In this document: positions 45,269 to 55,582 of the stretch, piece after piece
Layout: each line of letters opens with the position of its first letter
Numbering within the stretch: the first letter of the stretch is position 1
Assembly: GCF_019449565.1 (NCBI RefSeq)
Contig: NZ_JAGRPM010000040.1
Location: forward strand, 29,411 to 93,410
Direction: 5' to 3'
DNA from: Rhodoblastus sp.
GTDB lineage: Bacteria > Pseudomonadota > Alphaproteobacteria > Rhizobiales > Beijerinckiaceae
Length of the DNA stretch: 64,000 nt
Made by a program: the position numbers and the translations under genes
Notes under the pieces: generated by a model
The model's input: the letters and a program-made list of their open reading frames with translations, nothing else
Database searches by the model: none
What the model was told of the DNA's origin: nothing

Positions 45269-45550
45269 TCACTTTTTAAGTTTTGAAACGATAACCCGCA
45301 TTGCATGGTTCTCGTCAATTTTTCCCGCGTTTCCCGTTGAGAGACGATCTCCGCAGACAAGGCTCGACACCGCCTTGATGTCTTCGATGGAGACCTTGTC
45401 AATTCTTTGCATGATCAACTCAAGCAAACTCGGAACTTCGCCAGACGGAAGCGAGCCGTCTGACCCGATTTTATCGAGATATGCTTTGAGAACATCTTCG
45501 GAGAGAGCCTCCTGGAAATGGAGTTTCCGCAACAATGTCTCGGCTCGCAT
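45269..45550 (-). CDS. Small hypothetical protein
   Basis: 93 aa. GGAG 7 bases before ATG 45550 decides this start; a longer frame to 45634 exists. The product is soluble and mostly helical (AETLLRKLHFQEALSEDVLK, then LLELIMQRIDKVSIEDIKAV), with one Cys and a Lys-rich end. I recognise no family. The carbonic anhydrase lies 320 bases upstream on the same strand. Confidence 0.5.
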   Translation of the reverse strand: MRAETLLRKLHFQEALSEDVLKAYLDKIGSDGSLPSGEVPSLLELIMQRIDKVSIEDIKAVSSLVCGDRLSTGNAGKIDENHAMRVIVSKLKK

Positions 45551-45870
45551 TTTGGGCTCCGATTTCGCGACAACCACCCCCACGCATTCCGCGGCGCGGC
45601 ATTCTCGCTCGACGACAGGACCGTCAGGATTCAAAATAGGCGTCGGCGGGCTTGCTTGGAAGGCCAGATCAAGAATTTTGTCGCGAAACTCATAACTGAT
45701 CCTGGAAAGGCGGACCCGGGCGGGATCGCCAGACGATCCAAAGCCGCTGCGCCATCACGTTCGGGTCGGGCGAAATCGAACCCCGGCGAGCCAGAGCCTC
45801 TCGTTCCTGAGCGTCGCGAACTGTCTCAAACGACTGACGGCGGCCAGAGAGGCGCGATGAATTGCAACGC

Positions 45871-46749
45871 TCACTTCGCTTTCAGGATTGATGAAATTCG
45901 ATCCGAATGGAGTACGGCATTTCCGAGTTCAGCAAAGCTCTCGATATCGGCCGGCGGATCCGCGAGTCCGGTCCACATGGCTGTGCCGCGGTGGGGCGCC
46001 CAAACCTCGCGGCTCTCGACAATATAAACGCCATATACCGCTTTGATTTCGCCGCACGCCTGGGTTTTTAGCTCCTTGTCCACCGTATAGGCGGCAAGCG
46101 CCGCGTTGACCACGATTGACGCTTCGATGAGCGCAGTGCGATACCCGGGATAGTGCACGACATCTGGTCCAAACATCTCATCCATTCGCATTGCGGACGC
46201 CTGCACAACAACGAGTATCCTATCCAGGATGCTGCGAAGCGAATGACTGGTGGCGAGCTCCAAATATCGTTTCGGATCCAGGAAGATATCTACTGCGGCG
46301 GATACTGCGCCACAGCCGCTATGACCGAGCACCGCGATAATCTTTATGCTGCCGCCCAAATGTTCAACGGCATATTTCAGACTGCCAAGGACCTCGCTTC
46401 CGAGACCATTTCCAGCGACCCTAATGACGAACAGGTCGTTGGGCCCCTCGTTGAAGATTAGTTCAATTGGCACCCGCGCGTCGGAGCATCCGAGCACTGC
46501 GGCAAAGGGTCTCTGCTTGGGGCTCTCGCCGACGCCGCCGCCCAATCCAAAATCTCGCGGATCCACCTGGATGACGCGCCTGGCGACAGCTTCGTCGCCC
46601 GCCATACTGTCTAGCAAAGTCGCAAAAGCATGATTGCCTTCGTCCAGACGTTGGCGCGCCGCGCCTGAATCTACCGGCCGCGGGCGGACTGGTTCAGTTT
46701 GCGCGCCGTATCGATAGATAATCTCCACGGACTTCATGCTCATCACCAT
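45871..46749 (-). CDS. Beta-class carbonic anhydrase
   Basis: 292 aa. Interconverts CO2 and bicarbonate. Zinc ligands are visible: Cys and Asp in GCSDARVP, and His and Cys in GHSGCGAV. RVAGNGLG is the family's conserved strand. The protein is longer than most beta enzymes, with an extra ~60 N-terminal residues and a C-terminal YGVYIVESREV extension. ATG 46737 is an alternative start. No signal peptide, so cytoplasmic. It follows the AI-2E-family permease by 44 bp on the same strand and is probably co-transcribed with it. Confidence 0.9.
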   Translation of the reverse strand: MVMSMKSVEIIYRYGAQTEPVRPRPVDSGAARQRLDEGNHAFATLLDSMAGDEAVARRVIQVDPRDFGLGGGVGESPKQRPFAAVLGCSDARVPIELIFNEGPNDLFVIRVAGNGLGSEVLGSLKYAVEHLGGSIKIIAVLGHSGCGAVSAAVDIFLDPKRYLELATSHSLRSILDRILVVVQASAMRMDEMFGPDVVHYPGYRTALIEASIVVNAALAAYTVDKELKTQACGEIKAVYGVYIVESREVWAPHRGTAMWTGLADPPADIESFAELGNAVLHSDRISSILKAK

Positions 46750-46793
46750 TGGTAAATATCCCCGACAAAGCCGGGGGCTTTATGATGCGGACA

Positions 46794-47900
46794 TTAGCCT
46801 CCCGGGGAGAGGTTTTCGTCGGGGTTCTCGTCGACCCAGCCGGTGAAAACCTGCCAGGCGAGGGCCAGCAGGGTTGCGCCGACGAACATCCAGATGATTC
46901 CGCCCGCCGCCATGCCGCCAAGCGCGCCAACGAGGATGACGGGCATCGGCACATCCACGCCGCGGCCGAGCATCAGCGGCTTGAGCACGTTGTCCGCCAT
47001 GCCGGAGACGAGCAGAAGCGCGGTGTAGATGATCGCCTCGCCTGTGCCGCCGCCGCGCGTCCAGATCCAGACGATCGCCGGCAGCGTTACGATCACCGCG
47101 GGAATTTGGGCGATGCCAAGCACCAGAACCACCGCTGCAAGCGCGCCGGCCCACGGCACTCCCGCGACGAGGAGGGCAAGGCCGACGAGGATCGCCTGGA
47201 TAAGCGCCACCCCCACGACGCCCAGCGCCACGGCGCGAATGGTCGCGATGGAGAGCCGCGCAAGGCGCGCCCCGCGCTTTTGCCCGGCGACGCGCTCGAA
47301 GACGGACAGGCAACCGCTGGCGCCGTTTTCCGCAAAGGCCAGGAAGATGCCGGCGAGAACAAGCGCGCCGAGAAAGGCGAGCAGACCGCCGCCGATACTC
47401 GCGACGAAGCCGAGCGTGGCGCTGGCGAGATCGCTGATCTTGGGCTGCATGCTTTGCACCAGCGCGGGCAGATCGTCATGCGCCCGGCTCCAGAAAGCGT
47501 GGAGTTTTCCGCCAATGAGCGGCCAGGCGGCGACTGTCTCGGGCGCAGAGGGTATCCGCAAGGTGTTCTGCTGCACGGCCTCGATCAGGGTCCGGATGGA
47601 ATCGCCCAGCGAACTCATCAACACGCCGATCGGCACGACGAATGCGACAACTCCGAGCAGCACCAGGAGGGTCGCGGCGAGCCCGGGCCGGCCGCCAAGG
47701 CGCGCCGCGACGCGCAAGTGCAGCGGGTGGAATATCACCGCGAAAATCAGCGCCCAGATCGCGAGCGGAAGGAAGGGGGCGAGAACGCGGTAGCAGAGCA
47801 GCGCCATCCCGAGGAGAAGGGCGGCGCGGATCAGGACCTCGAGGAGGCGGCGCGCAAGGCGCCGTTCGAAGTCCGCGTCGGGCGTGGGGAACGGCGTCAT
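46794..47900 (-). CDS. AI-2E family transporter (UPF0118)
   Basis: About 368 aa. Membrane protein with helix pairs at the N-terminus (AALLLGMALLCYRVLAPFLP, AIWALIFAVIF) and several more in the C-terminal half (VALIQAILVGLALLVAGVP, ALAAVVLVLGIAQIPAVIV). A soluble central segment (about 110-190) lies between them. The conserved PxxW-type loop region (ILVGALGGMAAGGIIWMFVG) is typical. The family includes a proposed AI-2 exporter and Na+/H+ antiporters; the substrate cannot be told from sequence. It lies just upstream of the carbonic anhydrase, hinting at a bicarbonate or pH role. Confidence 0.88.
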   Translation of the reverse strand: MTPFPTPDADFERRLARRLLEVLIRAALLLGMALLCYRVLAPFLPLAIWALIFAVIFHPLHLRVAARLGGRPGLAATLLVLLGVVAFVVPIGVLMSSLGDSIRTLIEAVQQNTLRIPSAPETVAAWPLIGGKLHAFWSRAHDDLPALVQSMQPKISDLASATLGFVASIGGGLLAFLGALVLAGIFLAFAENGASGCLSVFERVAGQKRGARLARLSIATIRAVALGVVGVALIQAILVGLALLVAGVPWAGALAAVVLVLGIAQIPAVIVTLPAIVWIWTRGGGTGEAIIYTALLLVSGMADNVLKPLMLGRGVDVPMPVILVGALGGMAAGGIIWMFVGATLLALAWQVFTGWVDENPDENLSPGG

Positions 47901-48084
47901 GATCGAGTCACCACAGGAAATGTCTAAAATCACATGCTAAGCTGAATATTCATGAAATCAACGCGCTCGCGAACCGGGCAAACGCGCGTCGCCCATGTTT
48001 TGAGCGAAGCAACAGCCCGACAACGAGGCGGACTCTTTCTCTTCAGGGCCCGCCGGAGAAAAACAGCGCCGCGCATGAGATGCG

Positions 48085-49017
48085 TCAGCGGTCGAACCAG
48101 CGATATTGGAGCGTCGCCCCGATCCTGTCGAACGCCCCGCCATTACGCGCGGTCAACCAGCTTCCCCAGGACGCCTTGGCCGAGAAGCCATTGCCGAGCG
48201 GGACGGAAAGCGTCGCGCCATAGCGGAAGACGGACTGGTAATTATTGCCTGCGACGCCGTCCTGGCTGGTTCTTCCGCCCATATATTGGTTCGCGTCCAG
48301 CGAGACCCAGAAACCGGGTCCGAAATTATAGCCGATATGCGCCTGGAGCGTCCAAAGCGGTTCCTGGCCGCGCACATGGCCGCCGTAAAAGTCGGTATTG
48401 GGCGTGAAGACCCACATGCCGGCAGAGCCCTCGACGAACCAGTTTCCAATTGGATGCGATCCGCCGATTTCTGGCCTGAACGCCCAACGATGGGAGCTGA
48501 CGTTGATGAGATATTGGTCATGATAGGCGCCGGTCGGCGCCACGGCGGCCAAGCTCGCGCCGAATGTGGTTTCCGGCGAGCGTCGTGCGAATTCCTCCGG
48601 CGTCAGGGCCGGGCTGCCGATCAGGTTCTGCGAAAAGCGGAAGACGATGTCGCCCTGTCCCTCGCGTGTGATTTGCTTGCCCTGTCCGTCGACATCGCCA
48701 CTCAAATCGCCCCGGACATAAGGCAGGAGCACGGCGGCGGCGCCCGTCTGTCCGAACAGGCCGAAAGTGTGGCTGTAGCCAAGGGCGCCAGCATTGACCA
48801 CAGCTTTGACATTGGAGATGGGGAGCGAGGCGTCGAGCGCGACGTCGCCCCAGCCATGCTGAAAACTGCCGAGCACGAAATTGGTCCCCACTGGCGCCGC
48901 CGAATAGGAGCGCGGCTCCATTTCCTGGGCGTGGGCGCGGCATGAGGCCATTGCAAAAACGATGGCGACGACGCCCATCCATGCTCGACCGCGATCTTGG
49001 ATAACGGTCCCGCGCAT
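48085..49017 (-). CDS. MetA-pathway-of-phenol-degradation-type outer-membrane protein
   Basis: About 310 aa. A signal peptide (WMGVVAIVFAMASCRAHAQ) is followed by beta-strand-rich sequence throughout (GDIVFRFSQNLIG, WTLQAHIGYNFGPGFWVSLD). The end FDRIGATLQYRWF has a terminal aromatic region, as in outer-membrane barrels. The pattern matches the Phenol_MetA_deg family, thought to form channels for hydrophobic compounds. GGAGAG lies just before ATG 49017; ATG 49044 is possible. It is divergent from the SulP gene. Confidence 0.75.
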   Translation of the reverse strand: MRGTVIQDRGRAWMGVVAIVFAMASCRAHAQEMEPRSYSAAPVGTNFVLGSFQHGWGDVALDASLPISNVKAVVNAGALGYSHTFGLFGQTGAAAVLLPYVRGDLSGDVDGQGKQITREGQGDIVFRFSQNLIGSPALTPEEFARRSPETTFGASLAAVAPTGAYHDQYLINVSSHRWAFRPEIGGSHPIGNWFVEGSAGMWVFTPNTDFYGGHVRGQEPLWTLQAHIGYNFGPGFWVSLDANQYMGGRTSQDGVAGNNYQSVFRYGATLSVPLGNGFSAKASWGSWLTARNGGAFDRIGATLQYRWFDR

Positions 49018-49173
49018 CTCTCCACCAAGCCCTCCGAGGACCATGTCTATCGTTGCGAGGCGGCTCGTGAAAGCGTTAAAGCGACAAGAAAGCGCTATCC
49101 TCGCGCCTGTTGGGCGGCGGCCGAACGCAACTTTATAGGGTCAACGCTCTCTGGTTCGTAGAAAATTGCGGGA

Positions 49174-50913
49174 ATGCCCGATGCGGTTGCGCTAGAATGG
49201 CGGTTTCGTGACGCCATGGCGAGGCCCAGTGTGAGTGACACCTTCCAGAAGGCGGGAAGCGTCCTAAAACGATATTTCGCCGCGGACCTGATACCCGGGC
49301 TGACGACCGCCGCCGTCGTCCTGCCCAAGGCGCTGGCCTATGCGACGATCGCGCAGCTGCCCGTGCAGGCGGGGCTGTTTTCGGCGCTGGTCCCGATGGC
49401 GATTTACGCCGTGCTGGGCACCTCGCGGCTGCTGAGCGTCAGCACCACGACGCCCATCGCGATCCTGTGCGCGAGCGCGATCGGGGAGGCGCTCGCCGCC
49501 AATCCGTCGCTCGATCCACTCGTCGCCTCGGCCACCCTTTCCTTCCTTGTCGGGGCGATGCTGCTGGCCGCGCGGGCCCTGCGTTTCGGCTTCGTGGCCA
49601 ATTTCATTTCCGAGCCGGTCCTGACAGGGTTCAAGGCCGGCGTGGGGCTGGTCATCATCGTCGATCAAGTACCCAAGTTGCTGGGAATCCACTTCCAGAA
49701 AGCAGGCTTCTTCCGCGACGTGGCGTCGATCGCCACGCATCTGTCCGCCATCTCATGGCCCACGCTCGTGGTGGCTCTGGCGACTCTGGGCATTATCGCG
49801 TTGTCAAAACGCTTCCTGCCGAAAGCTCCCGCGCCGCTGCTCGCGGTGGCCGTGGGCATCGCGGCTTCCGCGATCGTCGGTCTTGAAGCCACCGGTGTCA
49901 GCGTCGTCGGGACGATCCAGGGCGGGTTTCCTGCGCTGAAGCTGCCGCAGCCCTCGTTGTTCGAGGCGATGTGGCCGGCGGCGGGCGGCATCGCCCTGAT
50001 TTCCTTTACCGAGTCGATTGCGGCGGCGCGCGCCTTCGTGCGGCCGAGCGATCCGCCGCTCGACGCCAATCGCGAACTGCTCGCGCTCGGCGCCGCCAAT
50101 GCCGCGGGCGCCTTCATCGGCGCCATGCCGGCGGGCGGCGGAACCTCCCAGACCTCGGTGGCGCTCAACGCAGGGTCGAGCACGCAGGCGACGTCGATGG
50201 TGGTCGCGGCGGCGGCGCTGGCGACGCTGCTCTTCCTGGCGCCGGTGCTCGCGCTGATGCCCCACGCCACTTTGGCGGCGGTGGTCATCGCCTATTCCAT
50301 CGGGCTGGTGGATTTCGCGGGCATGGCGGCGATCCGCAAGGTTCGCAGCATCGAATTTCATTGGGCGGTGGTCGCCTGCCTCGGCGTCATGACGCTGGGA
50401 ACGCTCAAGGGCGTCGTCGCGGCCATCATTCTGTCGATGGCAAGCCTGATCCGGCTCACCAATGATCCGCGCGTCGATGAAATACTGCGCATTCCCGGCT
50501 CGCATCGCTTCCGGGCGCGCGAGTCCGATCATCCCGACGACGAGCGAATCCCCGGCCTGCTGATTGTCCGGCCGGTGGGACGCATCTATTTCGGCAATGC
50601 CGAAAACGCGGGCGGGAAGATCAATCTCCTAATGAAAGCCTCCTCTCCGCGCACCGTCCTGCTCGACTGTTCCGCGATACCCGGCCTGGAATATACCGCG
50701 CTCAAGATGATGATCGAAGCGGAGGAGAAATATCGCAAGGCGGGCGTGGAGCTGTGGCTCGCCTCCCTCAATCCCGAGGCTATGGAGCTGGTCCAGCGAT
50801 CGGAGCTGGCGGAACATCTGGGACGCGCGCGCATGTTCCGCACCGTCGAGGAGGCGGTCGCGGCCTTCGAGGCGCAAGGAGCGGCCGCCGAAACGAGTTC
50901 CATCGAGCAGTAA
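49174..50913 (+). CDS. SulP-family anion transporter with STAS domain
   Basis: 579 aa inner-membrane transporter. The N-terminal signature is DLIPGLTTAAVVLPKALAYA. About 10-14 membrane segments extend to residue ~430, and a cytoplasmic STAS domain covers about 450-565 (LIVRPVGRIYFGNAEN, TVLLDCSAIPGLEYTALKMM). The family exchanges sulfate, bicarbonate or dicarboxylates. With carbonic anhydrase 2.4 kb away, bicarbonate uptake is possible, but the substrate is unproven. ATG 49216 is an alternative start. Confidence 0.9.
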   Translation: MPDAVALEWRFRDAMARPSVSDTFQKAGSVLKRYFAADLIPGLTTAAVVLPKALAYATIAQLPVQAGLFSALVPMAIYAVLGTSRLLSVSTTTPIAILCASAIGEALAANPSLDPLVASATLSFLVGAMLLAARALRFGFVANFISEPVLTGFKAGVGLVIIVDQVPKLLGIHFQKAGFFRDVASIATHLSAISWPTLVVALATLGIIALSKRFLPKAPAPLLAVAVGIAASAIVGLEATGVSVVGTIQGGFPALKLPQPSLFEAMWPAAGGIALISFTESIAAARAFVRPSDPPLDANRELLALGAANAAGAFIGAMPAGGGTSQTSVALNAGSSTQATSMVVAAAALATLLFLAPVLALMPHATLAAVVIAYSIGLVDFAGMAAIRKVRSIEFHWAVVACLGVMTLGTLKGVVAAIILSMASLIRLTNDPRVDEILRIPGSHRFRARESDHPDDERIPGLLIVRPVGRIYFGNAENAGGKINLLMKASSPRTVLLDCSAIPGLEYTALKMMIEAEEKYRKAGVELWLASLNPEAMELVQRSELAEHLGRARMFRTVEEAVAAFEAQGAAAETSSIEQ

Positions 50914-50997
50914 GCCGGTCGGGGAGGAACGCGCTGGAACCGGTTCCGCCGAGCAGATTTTGGACATTGTACCTGGCCCGCGGGAGCCTTTGCCGAT

Positions 50998-52260
50998 TTA
51001 ATGGCGGCGAGACATACCGATGCCTTGTCGGTCTTCCTGGCTCGCCATGGTCTGGTCGTGGAGATCGAGCGGCGAGGCGGCGATGGCCGCGTCGAGGTGG
51101 GTGAGATAGGTTCGAATCATTTCGATCCGCGCCTGCGGCAGCGGCGAAGCCATGAGGCTGACCAAGGCCGATCGCATTCTGCGCAAGACCTGGACCGACA
51201 TCACCCCGTAGATTCGGATTTCATCGAAGGACAGGGTCAGATAGTCTTCCCATGACGGCATGGGCATCACCAGCCGAAGGACTCCGTCCGCATCCCTGAT
51301 ATCGCCGGTCGCCAAGCGGCTGCCGCCCAGCCTTTGCAAGAGATCCTCGATCTGGTCGATCGTCTGAACCGCCGTGGTCGGGTCGTTAATGGCGGGAGAC
51401 AGGGCCTTGATCGCAATATCCACCAGGAGACGGATGGGATATTTGGGATCTTGCTCGAAAGTCCGTTCCCGCCTGACTTCGATTGTTTTCAGCAATTCAT
51501 TGTCGCCAAGCGGAGGCCCGGCGCCATGGACGCGCAGAATCGGCGTATCATGGACCAATGTATCTCCCACCGCGCTGAGCATGACGATGGTCGCGTTCGC
51601 CCGTTTGGCGAGGTGGACGAGCGTGACGGTATTGATTGTAGCTATTGTGCGAGGCGCGCCTGTATAACGCAGCACCTGAATCGCCGGTCCGAGCGCTTGA
51701 TCGTCAAGCGCGCTCCCTCCGGCATCGTCTCCAGCCGGCGCGCTTGCGGAAATTGGCGGGAAAAGTTCGCGAATGATGGCGCGGCCCTGGTCTCCTATCG
51801 CGTGAAGCACGTTGGAGATCTGAAGGTCGCTCAGCCGCTGCATCAGCCGCGAAAAAAGCAGCAGACTGTAGAGGATCATGATCGCCACAAAAAGCGAGGA
51901 GACGAGCGGGACGCTCCCCGACCCCCCACGATCGACCCAAGCCAGCGTGAAGAGCGCGTAAACGAAACTCGCCCCGAAAACGCCTAGCGCATGAAAGGTG
52001 ATCGGATCCCGCGCGAACCAGAGCACAAGTCGCGGCGAATAGGCGATCGCGCTGAATTGCACCATGACGAAAGCCATGGCGAACACAATGCCCGTCAGGG
52101 ACATCATGCCCGAGGCGGCCGCAGACAGATAGGCCTGCGCTGACGAAACAGAGACGCTGAGGGTGTAGGCCGTAAGATAAGCCTGTTCCAGGCGCGGCAG
52201 GGTGAGACCTGCCAGCACTGCCGCCCCGACATAGATCATCGGTATGAGCCATAATTGCAT
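50998..52260 (-). CDS. DUF2254 membrane protein
   Basis: 420 aa. Four N-terminal membrane segments (WLIPMIYVGAAVLAGLTLP; SGMMSLTGIVFAMAFVMVQF; ALGVFGASFVYALFTLAWV; PLVSSLFVAIMILYSLLLF) are followed by a soluble domain (about 160-410). The family motif LVDIAIKALSPAINDPTTAV is present. The function of DUF2254 is unknown; its position after SulP (convergent, 84-bp gap) gives no clear clue. Confidence 0.85.
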   Translation of the reverse strand: MQLWLIPMIYVGAAVLAGLTLPRLEQAYLTAYTLSVSVSSAQAYLSAAASGMMSLTGIVFAMAFVMVQFSAIAYSPRLVLWFARDPITFHALGVFGASFVYALFTLAWVDRGGSGSVPLVSSLFVAIMILYSLLLFSRLMQRLSDLQISNVLHAIGDQGRAIIRELFPPISASAPAGDDAGGSALDDQALGPAIQVLRYTGAPRTIATINTVTLVHLAKRANATIVMLSAVGDTLVHDTPILRVHGAGPPLGDNELLKTIEVRRERTFEQDPKYPIRLLVDIAIKALSPAINDPTTAVQTIDQIEDLLQRLGGSRLATGDIRDADGVLRLVMPMPSWEDYLTLSFDEIRIYGVMSVQVLRRMRSALVSLMASPLPQARIEMIRTYLTHLDAAIAASPLDLHDQTMASQEDRQGIGMSRRH

Positions 52261-52378
52261 CTAAGTCTCGCAGGCGTTTGGTTCGGCGGAGTGGACGGGC
52301 TGGCGGGCGACGGTCCGGCTGTTTCGGACCAGTTGGAATTGGGGGCGCTTCCGCGGCGCCTCTCGCTTGCCTTAAGCG

Positions 52379-53083
52379 TTATTCGGGCGTGTGGTTCCCT
52401 CGCGTTGCGCTTCCCCACAGATTGTCTTTGAGGATGAAGACGCTGACCAGCAGAACCCAGGACGGAAAAATGAAAAAGACCCAGTCCAGATAGGCGTTCC
52501 CGACGAGAAGAAACGCGGCGCAGGCATAGCCAAGAAGGGCGATCCAGCGCGGGGTGAGCTGGCTGTTGATGGCTAGGGTGGACGTCGTGATCATGAAGAC
52601 GGCCGCCATCTTCAGCGCGTAAATATGCATGAGGTCATATGTGAACGCGCGCACGAAGGCGAAGGTCGCCGAACCCGGAAGCGTGTCCGGCGCAACCAGA
52701 TAGGCCTGAACGAGGGCCCCCAACGCAGTCGCGGCGACAAATATCATGCCCAGGAACAGGAAGCCGCTGCCAAGGAAAACGGTCGCGAAAAACTTGTCTT
52801 CCCTCGGCCCGAGGCGATCGCGCAAGACGCCGAGGAACCAGAAAAAGGCTACGCCCGCGAAGGGCAGAAGGCCGAGGGCGAAGGACACCGTCCCGGCCCC
52901 CTCTTTGAGCCAGAGGCCGGTCTCGCGCGGGTCGACGGGCAGCGAACGCCACAACAGCGCGAGGCTACAGATAAAAAGCGCGGAAAAAAGGATCCCGGCG
53001 ATGGCCGCAGCGCGCGGCGTCCTCAGCCTGGAGTGAACCAGGGACGCGTTTGGGGCAGCCGCATCGCGTGACCGATTAAACAT
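52379..53083 (-). CDS. Multi-pass membrane protein of unknown function
   Basis: 234 aa with about six membrane helices, among them AGILFSALFICSLALLW, TVSFALGLLPFAGVAFFWFL and VFLGSGFLFLGMIFVAATAL. The last is FIFPSWVLLVSVFIL. Charged ends face the cytoplasm. No family recognised. It is same-strand with DUF2254 (118-bp gap) and divergent from pyruvate formate-lyase across 218 bases. Confidence 0.7.
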   Translation of the reverse strand: MFNRSRDAAAPNASLVHSRLRTPRAAAIAGILFSALFICSLALLWRSLPVDPRETGLWLKEGAGTVSFALGLLPFAGVAFFWFLGVLRDRLGPREDKFFATVFLGSGFLFLGMIFVAATALGALVQAYLVAPDTLPGSATFAFVRAFTYDLMHIYALKMAAVFMITTSTLAINSQLTPRWIALLGYACAAFLLVGNAYLDWVFFIFPSWVLLVSVFILKDNLWGSATRGNHTPE

Positions 53084-53301
53084 AAGTCTTAACGCCGGAT
53101 GTCATTGCGCCCCGGGGAGTCGAGACGCACGAAAAAGTGATGCCACTCGTCCAACCCTAAATTACCGATTTGACCTAAAACAACGCATTTTGACATTGAT
53201 AAGCGACAATAATCGAGCATTATGAATACTAAAGCTGCACAAGGCGCATAAAAAATAAGAAAAAATTAAGTAAAAACGCCATCGCAACCGGGAGAACGAT
53301 C

Positions 53302-55569
53302 ATGGAAGGAAGCGTCGGACTCAAAGAGCGTCAACAAAAGGATTGCTGGCGGGATTTCAAGGCGGGCGACTGGCGCCGCGCCATTGACGTGCGCGACTTC
53401 ATCATCCGCAATGTTTCGCCCTATAGCGGCGACGAGTCCTTCCTCGTCGGATCGACCGCCCGCACCAAGGCAGTCTGGGCCAAGCTGCAGCCTTATTTCG
53501 AAGCCGAGCGCAAGAAGGGCGTGCTTGACGTCGATGCGAAATCGCCGTCGAACCTCCTGGCGCATGACGCAGGCTATATCGATCGCGACAATGAAGTGAT
53601 CGTCGGTTTGCAAACCGACCAGCCTTTCAAGCGCGCCATCTTTCCATACGGGGGCCTGCGCATGGTCGAGACGGGGCTCAAGGCCGCCGGCTTCGAGCCC
53701 GATCCGCTGGTCCACGAGGCCTTCACGAAATATCGCAAATCCCACAACGACGGCGTTTTCGACGCCTATACGCCGGAGATCATGAAGTGCCGCAAGGCGG
53801 CCATCATCACCGGCCTGCCGGACGCCTATGGTCGCGGTCGCATCATTGGCGATTACCGTCGTGTCGCGCTCTATGGAATTGACCGCCTGTGTGAGGCCAA
53901 ACGCGCCGAGCGCGCGCAGATCGACGACATGTGGCCGACCGACGAAATCATCCGCTCCCGCGAGGAGCTCGCCGAGCAGATGCGCGCGCTCGATGATCTC
54001 GCCGAGATGGCGAAGCGCTATGATTGCGACATCGCGCGGCCTGCGGCGAATGCGCAAGAGGCGGTCCAATGGACCTATCTGGCCTATCTGGGCGCCATCA
54101 AGGAAGCGAATGGCGCGGCGATGTCCATCGGCCGCGTTTCGAGCTTCCTCGACATCTATATCGAACGCGATCTGCGTGAAGGCGCCCTGGATGAGGCGGG
54201 CGCGCAGGAGCTTTGGGATCAACTGGTGCAAAAACTGCGCATCGTCCGCTTCCTGCGCACGCCGGATTATGACGCCCTGTTCAGCGGCGACCCCTATTGG
54301 GCGACCGAGTGCGTCGGCGGGATGGGCCTGAACGGCGATACGCTGGTGACCAGGAGCAGCTACCGTATGCTGCATACCCTGACCAATCTCGGGCCGGCGC
54401 CCGAGCCCAATATGACGGTCCTCTGGTCGAAGAGCCTCCCGGAAAGCTTCAAGCATTATTGCATCAGGGTCAGCCGCGAGACGTCGTCGCTGCAATATGA
54501 AAACGACGACCTGATGCGGCCGTTCTGGGGAGACGATTATGGCATAGCCTGTTGCGTGTCGGCGATGCGGCTCGGCAAGCAGATGCAGTTCTTCGGCGCC
54601 CGCGTCAATCTCGCCAAGGCGTTACTTTACGCGATCAACGGCGGCCGGGATGAGGTTTCGGGCGAACAGGTCGCGCCGCCCGCTCTGCCAGTGAACGGCG
54701 AGTATCTCGATTACGACGATGTGGTCGCCAAGTTCGACGCCACCATGGAATGGCTCGCGCGCACCTATGTGCATGCGATGAACTGCATCCACTATATGCA
54801 CGACAAATATTTCTACGAGCGCCTGGAGTTCGCGCTCCATGACCGCGACATGCTGCGCACGATGGCGTTCGGGATCGCCGGGCTCTCCGTGGTGGCCGAC
54901 AGCCTCGCCGCGATCAAATACGGGAAGATCCGGATCGTGCGCGACGACCGCGGCCTGGCGGTCGACTACGTCAACGAAAGCGAGGCTCCGGTCCCGCAAT
55001 TCGGCAATAATGACGACCGCGTTGATTCCATCGCCGCCGGCCTTGTCACCAGCTTCATGAATATGCTGCGAAAGCATCCGACCTATCGCAACGCGGTTCA
55101 CACCCAGAGCGTGCTGACGATCACGTCGAACGTCGTCTATGGCAAGGCGACGGGCAATACGCCGGACGGCCGCCGCAAGGGCGAGCCTTTTGGCCCCGGC
55201 GCCAACCCGATGCACGGCCGCGACAGCCATGGCTGGCTCGCCTCGTGCCTGTCGGTAGCGAAACTGCCTTATCGCGATTCGCAGGATGGCATCAGCTATA
55301 CCGTATCGGTCGCACCCCAAAAGGCTCACCTGAGCGATGCGGAGCTTATCAGCGAGGCGGCCAAGGCCTTCGACATGTATTTCGGGGCGGGCGGATTCCA
55401 CATGAATCTGAACGTCATCGACAAGGAAACGCTCGAAGACGCGATGGCGAACCCGGATAAATATCCGCAGCTTACCATCCGCGTGTCAGGATATGCCGTC
55501 AACTTCATCCGACTGACGCGCGAGCAGCAGCAAGACGTGATCAGCCGCACCTTCCACGGCCAGGTTTGA
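53302..55569 (+). CDS. pflB: Pyruvate formate-lyase (formate acetyltransferase)
   Basis: 755 aa, close to the usual ~760. Converts pyruvate and CoA to acetyl-CoA and formate by a glycyl-radical mechanism, in the anaerobic cytoplasm. The catalytic pair is Cys417-Cys418 in GIACCVSAM, and the radical Gly730 is in RVSGYAVNF near the C-terminus. GGGAG lies before the ATG. The 218-base upstream region is AT-rich. It contains TTGACATTGATAAG near 53192, at best a poor Fnr-type site. The activase follows 13 bp downstream. The radical makes the enzyme oxygen-sensitive, so this operon implies an anoxic lifestyle phase. Confidence 0.96.
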   Translation: MEGSVGLKERQQKDCWRDFKAGDWRRAIDVRDFIIRNVSPYSGDESFLVGSTARTKAVWAKLQPYFEAERKKGVLDVDAKSPSNLLAHDAGYIDRDNEVIVGLQTDQPFKRAIFPYGGLRMVETGLKAAGFEPDPLVHEAFTKYRKSHNDGVFDAYTPEIMKCRKAAIITGLPDAYGRGRIIGDYRRVALYGIDRLCEAKRAERAQIDDMWPTDEIIRSREELAEQMRALDDLAEMAKRYDCDIARPAANAQEAVQWTYLAYLGAIKEANGAAMSIGRVSSFLDIYIERDLREGALDEAGAQELWDQLVQKLRIVRFLRTPDYDALFSGDPYWATECVGGMGLNGDTLVTRSSYRMLHTLTNLGPAPEPNMTVLWSKSLPESFKHYCIRVSRETSSLQYENDDLMRPFWGDDYGIACCVSAMRLGKQMQFFGARVNLAKALLYAINGGRDEVSGEQVAPPALPVNGEYLDYDDVVAKFDATMEWLARTYVHAMNCIHYMHDKYFYERLEFALHDRDMLRTMAFGIAGLSVVADSLAAIKYGKIRIVRDDRGLAVDYVNESEAPVPQFGNNDDRVDSIAAGLVTSFMNMLRKHPTYRNAVHTQSVLTITSNVVYGKATGNTPDGRRKGEPFGPGANPMHGRDSHGWLASCLSVAKLPYRDSQDGISYTVSVAPQKAHLSDAELISEAAKAFDMYFGAGGFHMNLNVIDKETLEDAMANPDKYPQLTIRVSGYAVNFIRLTREQQQDVISRTFHGQV

Positions 55570-55582
55570 GGGAGGATGTGCG

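Noticed and set aside
46749..47927. Plus-strand 392-codon frame opposite the AI-2E transporter
   Set aside because: Antisense of a clear membrane protein; no domain pattern.
53160..53230. Possible Fnr box upstream of pflB
   Set aside because: The best candidate (TTGAC, four bases, ATAAG) matches the second half-site poorly.
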